Source: Yimella sp. cx-51
Lineage (GTDB): Bacteria; Actinomycetota; Actinomycetes; Actinomycetales; Dermatophilaceae
Assembly (NCBI RefSeq): GCF_017654605.1
Contig: NZ_CP072113.1
Location: 2,108,001-2,172,000 of the forward strand
Direction: 5' to 3'
Length of the DNA stretch: 64,000 bases
Part shown: positions 17,209 through 26,976 of the stretch, one piece after another
Layout of the letters: each line of letters opens with the position of its first letter
How positions within the stretch are numbered: the stretch's first letter is position 1
Translations under genes and position numbers: made by a program
The notes under the pieces: generated by a model
The model's input: the letters and a program-made list of their open reading frames with translations, nothing else
Databases searched by the model: none
Told to the model about the DNA's origin: nothing

Positions 17209-18795
17209 TCAGCGCGGGTTGATGCCCTTCTTCATCAGGCCGAAGGTGAAGGAGTCGACCAGCGCGAGCCAACTGGCATGCACGATGTTGGGCGCGACCC
17301 CCAGCGTCGTCCACGCGCTCTCGCCGTCGGTGGTTTCGATGAGCACTCGCGTGGTGGCGTCCGTGCCCACTGCGGCGTCGAGGATGCGCACCCGGAAGTC
17401 GATGAGTTCGAGCGAGTTCAGCTCCGGGTAGGTGGCTGAAAGCGCTTGTCGCAGAGCGTGATCGAGTGCGTTGACCGGGCCGTTGCCCTCGCCGGTCGCC
17501 ACATGGCGCTTCCCCGCCGCGCACAACTTCACGGTCGCTTCGGCAAGCGCTGGACGTTCGTCGTTCCAGGAGTCGGTGATACAACGCCACGACTCGGTGG
17601 TGAAGTACTCCAGGCGTCCGCCGTCGACCTCCTCCTTGAGCAGCAATTCGAACGATGCGTCGGCGGCGTCGAAGGTCCAGCCCTGCTGCTCCAGCTCCTT
17701 GACCCGCTGCACCACCCTCGCGAGGAGTTCGGGTTGCCCGGCGAGGTCGTAGCCGAGTTCCTTGCCCTTAAGTTCGATGCTGGCGCGGCCCGCCATGTCG
17801 GAGACGAGGGTGCGCATCGAGTTGCCGACCGCGGCCGGGTCGATGTGTTGGTAGAGGTCGGGGTCGACCCGCAGCGCGGAGGCGTGCAGGCCGGCCTTGT
17901 GTGCGAAGGCACTCGCTCCGACGTAGGGCTGGCGTCCGTGCGGCGCAATGTTGGTGACTTCGCTGATGGCGTGGCTGAGGTGGAGGGCATTTTGCAGCCG
18001 CTCCGGATCAATCACGTCGCGGCCGAGCTTGAGTTGCAGATTGCTGACCACCGTGACCAGGTCGGCATTGCCGGTGCGTTCGCCGTAGCCGTTGACGGTG
18101 CCCTGCACATGCATGGCACCGGCCTGGACGGCCGCGATCGAGTTCGCGACGGCGCACCCGGTGTCGTTGTGACAGTGGATGCCGAGGTCTGCGCCACTGG
18201 CGTGCTGCACCTTCTGGACGATGTCGCCGAGTTGGGTGGGCAACATGCCGCCGTTGGTGTCGCACAGTGCTACGACCGATGCGCCGGCCTCGGTGGCCAC
18301 CCGGATCACCTCGAGCGCATAGGTCGGGTCTGCGAGGTAACCGTCGAAGAAGTGCTCGGCGTCGACGAAGACCTCACGGCCCTCGCGCACCAACAACTCG
18401 ACCGTGTCGCGCACCATCGCGAGGTTCTCCTCCAGCGAGGTACGCAGAGCGTGGTGCACGTGCCGGACGTGTGACTTGGCAACGAGCGTGACCACCGGTG
18501 TGCCTGCGTCCAGCAGCGCGCGCACCTGGGGGTCGTCGGCGGCTACGGCGTGCGCCTTGCGTGTCGAGCCGAAGGCCGCGAGCTGGGCGTTGCGGAGCGT
18601 GAGTTCACCCCCGGCGGCCCGCCGGAAGAACTCGGTGTCCTTGGGGTTTGCGCCCGGCCAACCACCCTCGATGAAGCCGACGCCGAGGTCGTCGAGGTAG
18701 CCGGCGATGGTGAGTTTGTCTGCGACCGAGAGGTTGAGTCCCTCTTGTTGCGCGCCGTCACGCAGGGTCGTGTCGTAGACGTGGAAGGCGCTCAT
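17209..18795 (-). CDS. cimA: citramalate synthase
   Basis: 528 residues. Condenses pyruvate and acetyl-CoA to (R)-citramalate, a threonine-independent entry to isoleucine; family DRE-TIM metallolyase. N-terminal barrel: DTTLRDGAQQEG, catalytic region FVDAEHFFDGY, metal HxH in GIHCHND, and TVNGYGERTGN. The C-terminal regulatory LeuA-type domain (after about residue 400) is complete. The length and motifs favour CimA over LeuA/homocitrate synthase. AAGGA precedes the ATG. An attenuator leader lies directly upstream. Confidence 0.93.
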   Translation of the reverse strand: MSAFHVYDTTLRDGAQQEGLNLSVADKLTIAGYLDDLGVGFIEGGWPGANPKDTEFFRRAAGGELTLRNAQLAAFGSTRKAHAVAADDPQVRALLDAGTPVVTLVAKSHVRHVHHALRTSLEENLAMVRDTVELLVREGREVFVDAEHFFDGYLADPTYALEVIRVATEAGASVVALCDTNGGMLPTQLGDIVQKVQHASGADLGIHCHNDTGCAVANSIAAVQAGAMHVQGTVNGYGERTGNADLVTVVSNLQLKLGRDVIDPERLQNALHLSHAISEVTNIAPHGRQPYVGASAFAHKAGLHASALRVDPDLYQHIDPAAVGNSMRTLVSDMAGRASIELKGKELGYDLAGQPELLARVVQRVKELEQQGWTFDAADASFELLLKEEVDGGRLEYFTTESWRCITDSWNDERPALAEATVKLCAAGKRHVATGEGNGPVNALDHALRQALSATYPELNSLELIDFRVRILDAAVGTDATTRVLIETTDGESAWTTLGVAPNIVHASWLALVDSFTFGLMKKGINPR

Positions 18796-18881
18796 CGCGG
18801 GTCCTTGTCAGTGGTGGGGCCGGTGTTCCGCCGGGCCCCGGCTCTTTCGCCTCGCGCCGGGTGTGGGTGGCCCGGCAAACG

Positions 18882-18908
18882 AAAAACCTCCCGGGGTAAC
18901 GGGAGGTT
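18882..18908 (-). terminator. cimA attenuator terminator
   Basis: Minus strand: 9-bp stem AACCTCCCG / CGGGAGGTT, loop TTACCC, followed by a run of five T. Positioned between the leader peptide (stop at 18933) and cimA, so it ends transcription in the leader unless the ribosome stalls. Confidence 0.8.
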
Positions 18909-18932
18909 GCGCGCCGAGCCGGGCCCGACGCG

Positions 18933-18980
18933 CTAGCAAATAATGAGAACGGTGGTGACCGCTCGACCCATGTTTGCCAT
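18933..18980 (-). CDS. cimA leader peptide (attenuation)
   Basis: 15-residue peptide MANMGRAVTTVLIIC: five of its last eight residues are Val, Val, Leu, Ile, Ile, then a stop. Followed by a GCGCG/CGCGC hairpin and then the terminator. A probable promoter is TTGAAC (19010-19015), 17-nt spacer, CAAACT (18987-18992), which places +1 at the ATG, so the leader is leaderless. Logic: scarce branched-chain amino acids stall the ribosome on these codons and allow read-through into cimA. Confidence 0.8.
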   Translation of the reverse strand: MANMGRAVTTVLIIC

Positions 18981-18986
18981 GCGCAG

Positions 18987-19015
18987 AGTTTGGTCTGTTC
19001 CTGCAGATTGTTCAA
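18987..19015 (-). promoter_or_regulatory. promoter of the cimA leader
   Basis: -35 TTGAAC and -10 CAAACT separated by exactly 17 nt; 6 nt between the -10 and the leader ATG. Confidence 0.55.
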
Positions 19016-19065
19016 GGCGTAGAACGATTCGTCTCGAATGCTGGCCCCTATGTCGAAGGCGACAT

Positions 19066-19109
19066 GCGAACGGACCTGCCCCGGGCTGCTGCAGGTCAGG
19101 TCCGTTCGC
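19066..19109 (-). terminator. ilvE terminator
   Basis: Perfect 13-bp arms GCGAACGGACCTG / CAGGTCCGTTCGC (19066-19078 and 19097-19109) 20 bp after the ilvE stop and before the cimA leader promoter. No long T run. Confidence 0.65.
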
Positions 19110-19128
19110 GTGGTCGGCTTCGAGCAGG

Positions 19129-20226
19129 TCAGGCGAGGCGGGTCATCCAACCGTGCTTGTCCTCGGTGCGGCCGTACTGGATGTCGAGCAGGGTCTTGCG
19201 GATCTTCAACGCGATCTCGTCGTCGTGACCGTCGCGTCGGTGGTCGACCGAGCCGCCGTCCCACTTCAGTTCGCCGACCGGCGTGACGACAGCAGCGGTG
19301 CCGCACGCGAAGATCTCGACGATCTCACCGGAGGCGGCGGCGTCCTTCCATTCCTGGATCGGGATGCGGCGCTCCTCCGGGTGCAACCCGAGCTCCTTGG
19401 CAATTTCAAGGATCGAGCTGCGGGTAACACCTTCGAGGATGGTGCCGGTGAGCTCGGGCGTGACGATGCGGCCGTCCTTGTAGACGAAGAAGAGGTTCAT
19501 GCCCCCGAGTTCTTCGATGTAGGTGTGCGTCGAGGAGTCGAGGAAGACCGCCTGATCGCAACCGGCCGCCAGGCCCTCCATCTGACCGGCCAGCGACGAG
19601 GCGTAGTTGCCGCCGCACTTGGCCGCACCGGTGCCGCCTTCACCCGCACGGGCGTAGTCGGTGGAGATCCACAGCGAGACCGGCTTCACCCCACCGGAGA
19701 AGTACGCACCAGCGGGCGAGGCGATCACGCAGTAGGTGACCTCGTTGGCCGGGCGCACACCCAGAAAAGCCTCGGACGCGAACATGAACGGGCGCAGGTA
19801 CAACGACGCTTCGGAGCCGTCGGCCGCCTCCGGCACCCAATCCTGGTCGAGCTTCACCAGCGCGCGCAGCGACTCGATGAAGTCGTCTTCGGGCAGCACC
19901 GGCAGGGCCAATCGCGTTGCGCTGCGGGCGAACCGGGCCGCGTTGGCCTCCGGACGGAAGGTCCAGACCGAGCCGTCGGCGTGCCGGTAGGCCTTCATGC
20001 CCTCAAAGATCTCCTGGGCGTAGTGGAGCACTGCAGCAGCCGGGCTGATCGCGATCGGGCCGTAGGCGGCGACCTTCGCGTCGTGCCATCCGTCGTCCTT
20101 GGTCCACGTCGCCAGCGCCATGTGGTCGGTGAAGTGATTGCCGAAACCCGGGTTGGCCAGCACCGCCGAGCGATCGGCATCGCTGGCGCGGTCTGGCCGC
20201 TCGGTGACGTTGAAGGTCAAGGACAT
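19129..20226 (-). CDS. ilvE: branched-chain amino acid aminotransferase
   Basis: 365 residues, PLP fold type IV. Transfers amino groups in the final step of Leu, Ile and Val synthesis. The PLP lysine is K203 in GAAKCGGNYASSL; EIFEGMKAY and the EELGGMNLFFV block are family signatures, the length matches actinobacterial long-form IlvE. AAGGAG precedes the ATG. Hairpin 20304-20346 separates it from leuB. Confidence 0.96.
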   Translation of the reverse strand: MSLTFNVTERPDRASDADRSAVLANPGFGNHFTDHMALATWTKDDGWHDAKVAAYGPIAISPAAAVLHYAQEIFEGMKAYRHADGSVWTFRPEANAARFARSATRLALPVLPEDDFIESLRALVKLDQDWVPEAADGSEASLYLRPFMFASEAFLGVRPANEVTYCVIASPAGAYFSGGVKPVSLWISTDYARAGEGGTGAAKCGGNYASSLAGQMEGLAAGCDQAVFLDSSTHTYIEELGGMNLFFVYKDGRIVTPELTGTILEGVTRSSILEIAKELGLHPEERRIPIQEWKDAAASGEIVEIFACGTAAVVTPVGELKWDGGSVDHRRDGHDDEIALKIRKTLLDIQYGRTEDKHGWMTRLA

Positions 20227-20303
20227 CGGGAATCTCCTTCGGGGAGCCGGTCGCGCGATCGGTGAGCAGCGACCTGTGGGACGAGGGTGTGACTCAGATT
20301 ACG

Positions 20304-20346
20304 CCGAGCCCCTTCGCGCCCGGAAACGGGCACACAAGGGGCTCGG
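20304..20346 (-). terminator. leuB-ilvE intergenic hairpin
   Basis: Two-tier stem: CCGAGCCCCTT / AAGGGGCTCGG outside, GCCCG / CGGGC inside. Follows the leuB stop; no T run, so termination strength is uncertain. Confidence 0.6.
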
Positions 20347-20364
20347 TGCGGGATCGTTTGGTGC

Positions 20365-21423
20365 TCAGGCGAGGGCCGCAACGATCGCGTCGCCGACCTG
20401 CGAAGTCGAGCGCGACTCGGTGCCACGGGCCGCGAGGTCGGCGCTCACGGCCGCCTCGATGCGGGCAGCTTCGTCCGCGCGACCGAGGTGCTGCAGCAGC
20501 ATCGCGACCGACAACACAGTCGCGGTGGGGTCGGCCTTGCCCTGACCGGCGATGTCAGGGGCCGAGCCGTGCACCGGCTCGAACATGCTGGGCGCGCTGC
20601 CCTCGGGGTTGATATTTCCCGATGCCGCCAGGCCGATGCCACCGGTGATCGCAGCGGCGAGGTCGGTCACGATGTCGCCGAAGAGGTTGTCAGTGACGAT
20701 GACATCGAAGCGGCTCGGGTCTTGCACCAGGTAGATGGTGGCCGCATCGATGTGGGCGTAGTCATGGGTGACGTTCGGGAACTCCTGACCGACTTCCTCC
20801 ACGGTGCGGCGCCAGAGGTGACCGGCGTAGGAGAGCACATTGTGCTTGTGCAGCAGGGTGAGCTTCTTGCGCTCACGGCTCTGCGCCCGGGCGAAGGCGT
20901 CGCGCACGACGCGCTCGGCACCGAACCGGGTGTTGACGCTCACCTCGGTGGCGAGTTCGTTGGTGGTGCCGACCCGCAGCGCACCCCCGTTGCCGGTGTA
21001 CGGCCCCTCCGTGCCCTCGCGCACCACGACAAAGTCGATACCTTGCGGCGCAACGGAATCCAGGTCGAGCGGGCTGGCCACCCCCGGGAAGACCTTGGCC
21101 GGCCGCAGGTTGATGTAGTGGTCGAGCTCGAACCTGATGCGCAGCAACAGCTGGCGTTCCAGCAGTCCGCTCGGGACGCTCGGATCGCCGATGGCGCCCA
21201 GGAGGATCGCATCGTGGCCGCGCAGCTCCTCCAGCACCGAGTCGGGCAGCACCTCACCGCTGGCGTGCCAGCGCTTGGCGCCCAGGTCGTACTGCGTTGC
21301 GACGACCTCGGCGTCGGTGACGGCGTCGAGCACCTTGAGTCCTTCGGCCACCACCTCGGGGCCGATGCCGTCGCCGCCGATGACGGCCAGATTGATGGTG
21401 TCAGCAGTCGCAGTCTCGCTCAT
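20365..21423 (-). CDS. leuB: 3-isopropylmalate dehydrogenase
   Basis: 352 residues. NAD-dependent oxidative decarboxylation of 3-isopropylmalate in leucine synthesis. Visible: [13 protein letters not shown] at the N-terminus, [13 protein letters not shown] (metal-binding Asp), [12 protein letters not shown] and the C-terminal [20 protein letters not shown] block. GGAG precedes ATG 21423. Confidence 0.96.
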   Translation of the reverse strand: MSETATADTINLAVIGGDGIGPEVVAEGLKVLDAVTDAEVVATQYDLGAKRWHASGEVLPDSVLEELRGHDAILLGAIGDPSVPSGLLERQLLLRIRFELDHYINLRPAKVFPGVASPLDLDSVAPQGIDFVVVREGTEGPYTGNGGALRVGTTNELATEVSVNTRFGAERVVRDAFARAQSRERKKLTLLHKHNVLSYAGHLWRRTVEEVGQEFPNVTHDYAHIDAATIYLVQDPSRFDVIVTDNLFGDIVTDLAAAITGGIGLAASGNINPEGSAPSMFEPVHGSAPDIAGQGKADPTATVLSVAMLLQHLGRADEAARIEAAVSADLAARGTESRSTSQVGDAIVAALA

Positions 21424-21488
21424 GGCTCCATGCTAGATAACCGTCTTGCATCGTGGTACGCCTATCTCATATTTCGTCGGCTGCATAG

Positions 21489-21525
21489 CGAACGGCCCGG
21501 TGACACGTGGTCACCGGGCCGTTCG
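21489..21525 (-). terminator. terminator after small ORF
   Basis: 16-bp perfect arms CGAACGGCCCGGTGAC / GTCACCGGGCCGTTCG (21489-21504, 21510-21525), loop of 5. Lies 13 bp after the stop of the small ORF at 21538-21600 and before leuB. Confidence 0.75.
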
Positions 21526-21537
21526 AAGCACCGTGGC

Positions 21538-21600
21538 TCAGTCGCGCAGGTCCATCGACTCCTGGAGTGCGCGGCGGGCGTCCATCTGCTCTTCGGTCAT
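21538..21600 (-). CDS. small ORF, 20 residues (putative)
   Basis: MTEEQMDARRALQESMDLRD, an amphipathic-looking charged helix. GAGGG (21610-21614) precedes ATG 21600 by 9 nt; a second ATG is at 21606. A 16-bp perfect palindrome (21625-21640) lies just upstream and a strong terminator just downstream, and hairpins separate it from ilvC, so it looks like its own transcription unit. I do not recognise the peptide; the coding call is tentative. Confidence 0.45.
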   Translation of the reverse strand: MTEEQMDARRALQESMDLRD

Positions 21601-21624
21601 ACTCATCAACCCTCGTGGAATGCA

Positions 21625-21640
21625 TTGCCCTGCAGGGCAA
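21625..21640. promoter_or_regulatory. 16-bp perfect palindrome upstream of small ORF
   Basis: TTGCCCTGCAGGGCAA, fully self-complementary, 10 bp upstream of the shine-dalgarno. Could be an operator for a dimeric regulator; otherwise an RNA hairpin. Confidence 0.45.
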
Positions 21641-21702
21641 CTGGTGAACTTTTCTGGCCTCGGACGGTGGTGCGGGGGTTGTGCGCTCGCCGGCCGATCT
21701 CA

Positions 21703-21772
21703 GCTGCGTCCGGACGTGATCGACGCCGGACGCAGCCGATGTTACTCGCCGGTTCGATGTGTGTGAACCGGC
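21703..21772 (-). terminator. tandem hairpins after ilvC
   Basis: Two stems downstream of ilvC: GCCGGTTC/GAACCGGC (21748-21772) and GCTGCGTCCGG/CCGGACGCAGC (21703-21736). The rest of the 21607-21792 gap holds no other clear signal. Confidence 0.6.
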
Positions 21773-21792
21773 TTTCACGGATTATTCGGAAA

Positions 21793-22887
<1,095 letters not shown>

Positions 22888-23400
22888 TCAGCTGGCCTTG
22901 CGAGCACGATCGGTGATCGAGCGGCCACCGCGGCCGACGGCCACCAGGCCCGACTGCACCAGTTCGCGGACGCCGTAGGGCTCCAGCACCTCCAGCAGCG
23001 CGGCCAGCTTGCCCGGCGTACCGGTGGCCTCGAGCACCACCGAGTCGACACTCACGTCGACGACATTGCACCGGAACATCGTGGTCAGATCGAGGATCTG
23101 GCTGCGGGTGGCCGCGTCGGACCGCACCTTGATGAGCACGAGCTCGCGCTGCACGGAGGCGGTCTCCTCGAGCTCGACGACCTTGAGCACCTCGATCAGC
23201 TTGTTGAGCTGCTTGGTGACCTGCTCCAGCGCGTGCTCCTCGGCGTCGACGACGATCGTCATGCGCGAGATCTCGGCGTGCTCGGTCGGGCCGACGGCGA
23301 GGGAGTCGATGTTGAAACCGCGCCGCGAGATGAGACCGGCGATGCGCGCCAGCACACCGGGTTTGTCCTCCACCAGCACTGACAAGGTGTGCCGCGCCAT
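22888..23400 (-). CDS. ilvN: acetolactate synthase small (regulatory) subunit
   Basis: 170 residues. N-terminal ACT domain (HTLSVLVEDKPGVLARIAGLISRR...) senses valine and controls the large subunit. 34 bp after ilvB. Confidence 0.96.
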   Translation of the reverse strand: MARHTLSVLVEDKPGVLARIAGLISRRGFNIDSLAVGPTEHAEISRMTIVVDAEEHALEQVTKQLNKLIEVLKVVELEETASVQRELVLIKVRSDAATRSQILDLTTMFRCNVVDVSVDSVVLEATGTPGKLAALLEVLEPYGVRELVQSGLVAVGRGGRSITDRARKAS

Positions 23401-23434
23401 CAGTTGTCTCCTCGTGCGTCCGTGCGATTGCTCA

Positions 23435-25273
23435 TCATTCGCCTTCTTCCTCGCGGTCGAAGACCGGCGCCATGTTGCGCGCCATCGTCACCATGTCGTT
23501 GCTGACACCGGCGGGCACCATCGGCCACACCATCGCGTCGCGTTCGACGACGAAATCGATCACCACCGGGGCGTCGTTGATCTCCATCGCCTGTCGAATC
23601 ACGGTGTCGACGTCCTCGGGACGCTCACACCGCAGCCCGACGCAGCCGTAGGCGTCCGCGAGCTTGACGAAGTCGGGCACCCGCGAGCCGACCGCGGTGT
23701 GCAGATCGGTGTTGGAGTAACGCTCGCCGTAGAAGAGCGTCTGCCACTGGCGCACCATGCCCAGCGAGCTGTTGTTGATGATCGCGACCTTGATCGGGAT
23801 GTTGTTGATGACGCAGGTGGCCAACTCCTGGTTGGTCATCTGGAAGCAACCGTCACCGTCGACCGCCCACACCGTGCGCTCCGGCTCGGCGACCTTGGCG
23901 CCCATGGCCGCGGGCACCGCATAACCCATCGTGCCCAGGCCACCGGAGTTGAGCCAGGAGTTGGGACGCTCGTACTGCACGAACTGCGCGGCCCACATCT
24001 GGTGCTGCCCCACACCGGCGACGAAGGTGGCCTCCGGTCCGGCGATGGCACCGAGGCGCTCCAACACGTACTGCGGGGCGAGGGCGCCCGGGGTCTCCGG
24101 CTCGAGATAGCCCAGCGGGAAGTCGGCCTTCCACTTGGTCGTGCGCTCGCGCCACGCCGCGAAGTCGCCGACCGGACCGTTGGTCGAACGCAGCGTCTCC
24201 AGCAGGTCGAGGATGACCTCCTTGCAGTCACCCACGATCGGCACATCGGCCACTCGATTCTTGGAGATCTCGGCCGGATCGATGTCGGCGTGGATCACCT
24301 TCGCCTCGGGGGCGAACGAAGGCAGGTGTCCGGTCACCCGGTCGTCGAAGCGAGCCCCAAGCGTGACCAGCAGGTCGGATTTCTGCAGCGCCGTCACCGC
24401 AGCAACCGACCCGTGCATGCCGGGCATGCCGAGGTGGAGCGGGTGGCTGTCGGGCACGGCTCCGCGCGCCATCAGCGTGGTGACGACCGGAATGCCGGTG
24501 AGCTCGACCAGCTCACGCAGTTCCTTGGAAGCACCTGCGCGGATCACGCCACCGCCGACGTAGAGCACCGGGCTCTTGGCGGCACGGATGAGCTCGACCG
24601 CCGCACGAATCTGCTTGTGGTGCGGCTTGGTCACCGGGCGGTAACCCGGCAGGTCGATCACCGGCGGCCAGTGGAAGGTGCTCTTGCCGACGAGCGCGTC
24701 CTTGGTGATGTCGACCAGCACCGGGCCCGGACGTCCGCTGCTGGCCACGTGGAACGCCTCGGCGATCGCCTTGGGAATGTCGTCGGCGCTGGTGACGAGG
24801 TAGTTGTGCTTGCTCACCGGCATCGTGATGCCGCGGATGTCGGCTTCCTGGAAGGCGTCGGTGCCGATGACCGAGGAGCTCACCTGCCCGGTGATCGCAA
24901 CCATCGGGACGGAGTCCATGTAGGCGTCCGCGATCGGCGTCACCAGGTTGGTCGCCCCCGGCCCACTGGTGGCCATGCACACGCCGACCTTGCCCGTGGC
25001 AGCGGCGTACCCCTGCGCGGCGTGGCCGGCGCCCTGCTCGTGGCGCACGAGAATGTGACGCACCTTGACCGAGTCGAGCAGCGGGTCGTAGGCGGGGAGG
25101 ATCGCTCCACCCGGAATGCCGAAGACGGTGTCGACACCCACCGCTTCAAGGGCCAGAACCAGCGCCTGCGCGCCGGTGACGTCCGCTACTTCCTGGACAC
25201 CCTGCGGAACTCGCGCCGCCACCTGGGACGGGGTCGGCATGTGAGCTGCGGGCCGGGACGCGGTGTTCGTCAC
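23435..25273 (-). CDS. ilvB: acetolactate synthase large (catalytic) subunit
   Basis: 612 residues from GTG 25273 (GAAGG then 8 nt; GTG 25282 is too close to that site). TPP enzyme making acetolactate and acetohydroxybutyrate. Visible: VFGIPGG and catalytic Glu region [11 protein letters not shown], the [11 protein letters not shown] segment and GDGCFQM...[12 protein letters not shown] with the TPP-binding GDG...NN motif. First gene of ilvB-ilvN-ilvC, preceded by an attenuator. Confidence 0.96.
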   Translation of the reverse strand: MTNTASRPAAHMPTPSQVAARVPQGVQEVADVTGAQALVLALEAVGVDTVFGIPGGAILPAYDPLLDSVKVRHILVRHEQGAGHAAQGYAAATGKVGVCMATSGPGATNLVTPIADAYMDSVPMVAITGQVSSSVIGTDAFQEADIRGITMPVSKHNYLVTSADDIPKAIAEAFHVASSGRPGPVLVDITKDALVGKSTFHWPPVIDLPGYRPVTKPHHKQIRAAVELIRAAKSPVLYVGGGVIRAGASKELRELVELTGIPVVTTLMARGAVPDSHPLHLGMPGMHGSVAAVTALQKSDLLVTLGARFDDRVTGHLPSFAPEAKVIHADIDPAEISKNRVADVPIVGDCKEVILDLLETLRSTNGPVGDFAAWRERTTKWKADFPLGYLEPETPGALAPQYVLERLGAIAGPEATFVAGVGQHQMWAAQFVQYERPNSWLNSGGLGTMGYAVPAAMGAKVAEPERTVWAVDGDGCFQMTNQELATCVINNIPIKVAIINNSSLGMVRQWQTLFYGERYSNTDLHTAVGSRVPDFVKLADAYGCVGLRCERPEDVDTVIRQAMEINDAPVVIDFVVERDAMVWPMVPAGVSNDMVTMARNMAPVFDREEEGE

Positions 25274-25317
25274 CTCAACCACCTTCGTTTCGTTCGATTG
25301 TTCGGGCCTCGGACATG

Positions 25318-25349
25318 AAAAAACCCTCCGGCCCGAAGGCAGTGAGGGT
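25318..25349 (-). terminator. ilvB attenuator terminator
   Basis: Minus strand ACCCTC ... GAGGGT stem with inner GCC/GGC pairing, followed by six T (25318-25323). Lies 23 nt after the leader-peptide stop. Confidence 0.85.
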
Positions 25350-25372
25350 CTGCGCGCCTGTCGAGCTCTTGC

Positions 25373-25411
25373 TCAGCGGGCGCGCTGGGGAAGTACGACA
25401 ATCCGTGCCAC
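25373..25411 (-). CDS. ilvBNC leader peptide (attenuation)
   Basis: 12-residue MARIVVLPQRAR from GTG 25411: Ile-Val-Val-Leu run then stop. GCGCGCC/GGCGCGC hairpin (25352-25385) overlaps its last codons, then the terminator. Similar Ile/Val/Leu-rich leaders precede ilvB in other actinobacteria. The promoter places +1 on the GTG, ruling out the 25-residue form from ATG 25450. Confidence 0.85.
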   Translation of the reverse strand: MARIVVLPQRAR

Positions 25412-25418
25412 GCCCTCG

Positions 25419-25447
25419 ATTCTGGTCTGCTGACACTGAAGCGTCAA
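25419..25447 (-). promoter_or_regulatory. promoter of the ilvB leader
   Basis: TTGACG (25442-25447), 17-nt spacer, CAGAAT (25419-25424), then 7 nt to the leader GTG. Confidence 0.65.
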
Positions 25448-25478
25448 CATTGTGAGACTGCTGTCTCAGCATGAGAGA

Positions 25479-25982
25479 TCAGCCGCGGCCGACGAAGATG
25501 CTTCGCACCGAGGCGACGCCTGCGACCAGGTCGGCCCACCGCACCGGCACGTCGAGCACCGCGACCCCACTGGTGACGAAGTGGTCGCCGAAGTCGACTG
25601 CGGTGTTGTTCTCGGTCAGGCCGGCTGCAAGGGCCGGAACGCCGGGAGCGTGGCCCACGAGGACGACGGTGTGGGCCTCCTGCGGCGTCTCGCGCAGCAC
25701 CTCCAGGAGATTGCGCGGCGGTGCCTCGTAGATGCGCTGTTCGTGGTCGACGATCGAGCCGGCGCCGGAGGTTTCCACCGCAGCCGCCCAGGTCTGCCGC
25801 GTCCTGGCGGAGGTGGAGCACCAGACGAAGTCCGGGCTGATGCTCTCCTGCTTCAGCCAGCGGCCGATCTCGGCGGCGTCACGCATGCCGCGCTCGGTGA
25901 GCTCGCGTTCGTGGTCGGGTCGGGTTCCGTGCGGCTCCGCCTTCGCGTGCCGCACCAGGACGAGGGTGCGCACATCACTCAT
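25479..25982 (-). CDS. histidine phosphatase family protein, SixA-like
   Basis: 167 residues. LVRHAKAE carries the catalytic RHG-type His and VLVGHAPG the second His. The short RHAKAE form fits the SixA phosphohistidine phosphatase subgroup. No partner histidine kinase nearby. Overlaps nothing; ends 32 bp before the ilvB promoter -35. Confidence 0.88.
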   Translation of the reverse strand: MSDVRTLVLVRHAKAEPHGTRPDHERELTERGMRDAAEIGRWLKQESISPDFVWCSTSARTRQTWAAAVETSGAGSIVDHEQRIYEAPPRNLLEVLRETPQEAHTVVLVGHAPGVPALAAGLTENNTAVDFGDHFVTSGVAVLDVPVRWADLVAGVASVRSIFVGRG

Positions 25983-25994
25983 GGGACAAGCATT

Positions 25995-26972
25995 TCATCG
26001 CGCGTTGTCGCTGCGCTCGCCGGTCCACCAAGAATTGGCCAGCACCGCGGCCAGGACGCCCGCTGCGCACCACCAGGCAAGCGCGGCCCACTGCGCTGTG
26101 GTGACCGGAAGGTCGACATAGGTCACCCGGCGCAGTGCCGACATCGCAGCACCGGGCAGCGTGAGCGGACCGATCGACGCCCAGATCGGCCCGGCTCGAC
26201 CGAAGCCGTCCGCGCCTGTGGCGATCGGGTTGGCAGCGACGACCAGGAGCGCGGCTGAAACAGCCAGGAGCGCGGCGCCACGCGCGCCGACGGAGGCGGC
26301 CCTGGCCAGGAGGGCGCTGGCCCACACCACGATCACGCCGAGCAGGAACATCGGCGCGGCGTCCTGCGTCCAGGAAGCGACGACCAGGCAGACGATTCCG
26401 ACCGACATCGCAGAAAGCAGGGCTCCCAGTGCGCCCAGCAGGGCACACGCGAGCAGTTCGCGGGCCAAGCCGGGACGTCGGGCGCCGGTGGTGAGGGCAC
26501 CGAGGACGAGTCCGCTGATGATCCATGCCAGGAGCAACTGATGCGCATGTCGGCCCCCTGGATCACCCACCGGAAACTCAGTGAGATCGGTGCTGGTCAG
26601 CTGTCGGCCCTCTGCTCGGACGGCCGAGCCGACGACCGCTGACACGGTGGCAGCAGCGTCCGTTCCCTGCACCGAGCTCACGGTGAGCTCATCCGCAGCC
26701 CGGCTCGGGTCGACAAGCAGCACACCCTGCGTCCGATCCGCCCGTAGGTCGTCCAGCGCCTCGCCGGTCGTGGTGCCGACGAAGGCTCGAACCGGGTGGC
26801 CCGGCGTCGTGTTGATGCGGTTGGCAACCAGGCCCGACCATTCTGTTCTGGTCGAGATGACCATAACTGACGGGCTCACCGGCGACGACTGGAGCAGCAC
26901 GACGCTGAGCAGCAGCAGCGCCTGCACCGTCAGAGCCCAGGCAACGCCCTGCGCAACCCGCAGGCCGGACAT
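25995..26972 (-). CDS. hypothetical membrane protein
   Basis: 325 residues: an N-terminal helix, an extracytoplasmic segment of roughly 110 residues (about 40-150), then about six helices. This layout resembles ABC-2/YhgE-type membrane proteins, but I see no diagnostic motif. Begins 4 nt after the dehydrogenase stop, so the two are cotranscribed. Function unknown. Confidence 0.75.
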   Translation of the reverse strand: MSGLRVAQGVAWALTVQALLLLSVVLLQSSPVSPSVMVISTRTEWSGLVANRINTTPGHPVRAFVGTTTGEALDDLRADRTQGVLLVDPSRAADELTVSSVQGTDAAATVSAVVGSAVRAEGRQLTSTDLTEFPVGDPGGRHAHQLLLAWIISGLVLGALTTGARRPGLARELLACALLGALGALLSAMSVGIVCLVVASWTQDAAPMFLLGVIVVWASALLARAASVGARGAALLAVSAALLVVAANPIATGADGFGRAGPIWASIGPLTLPGAAMSALRRVTYVDLPVTTAQWAALAWWCAAGVLAAVLANSWWTGERSDNAR

Positions 26973-26976
26973 GACG

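Noticed and set aside
25373-25450. 25-residue form of the ilvB leader from ATG 25450
   Set aside because: The -35/-10 promoter would lie inside it and places +1 at GTG 25411.
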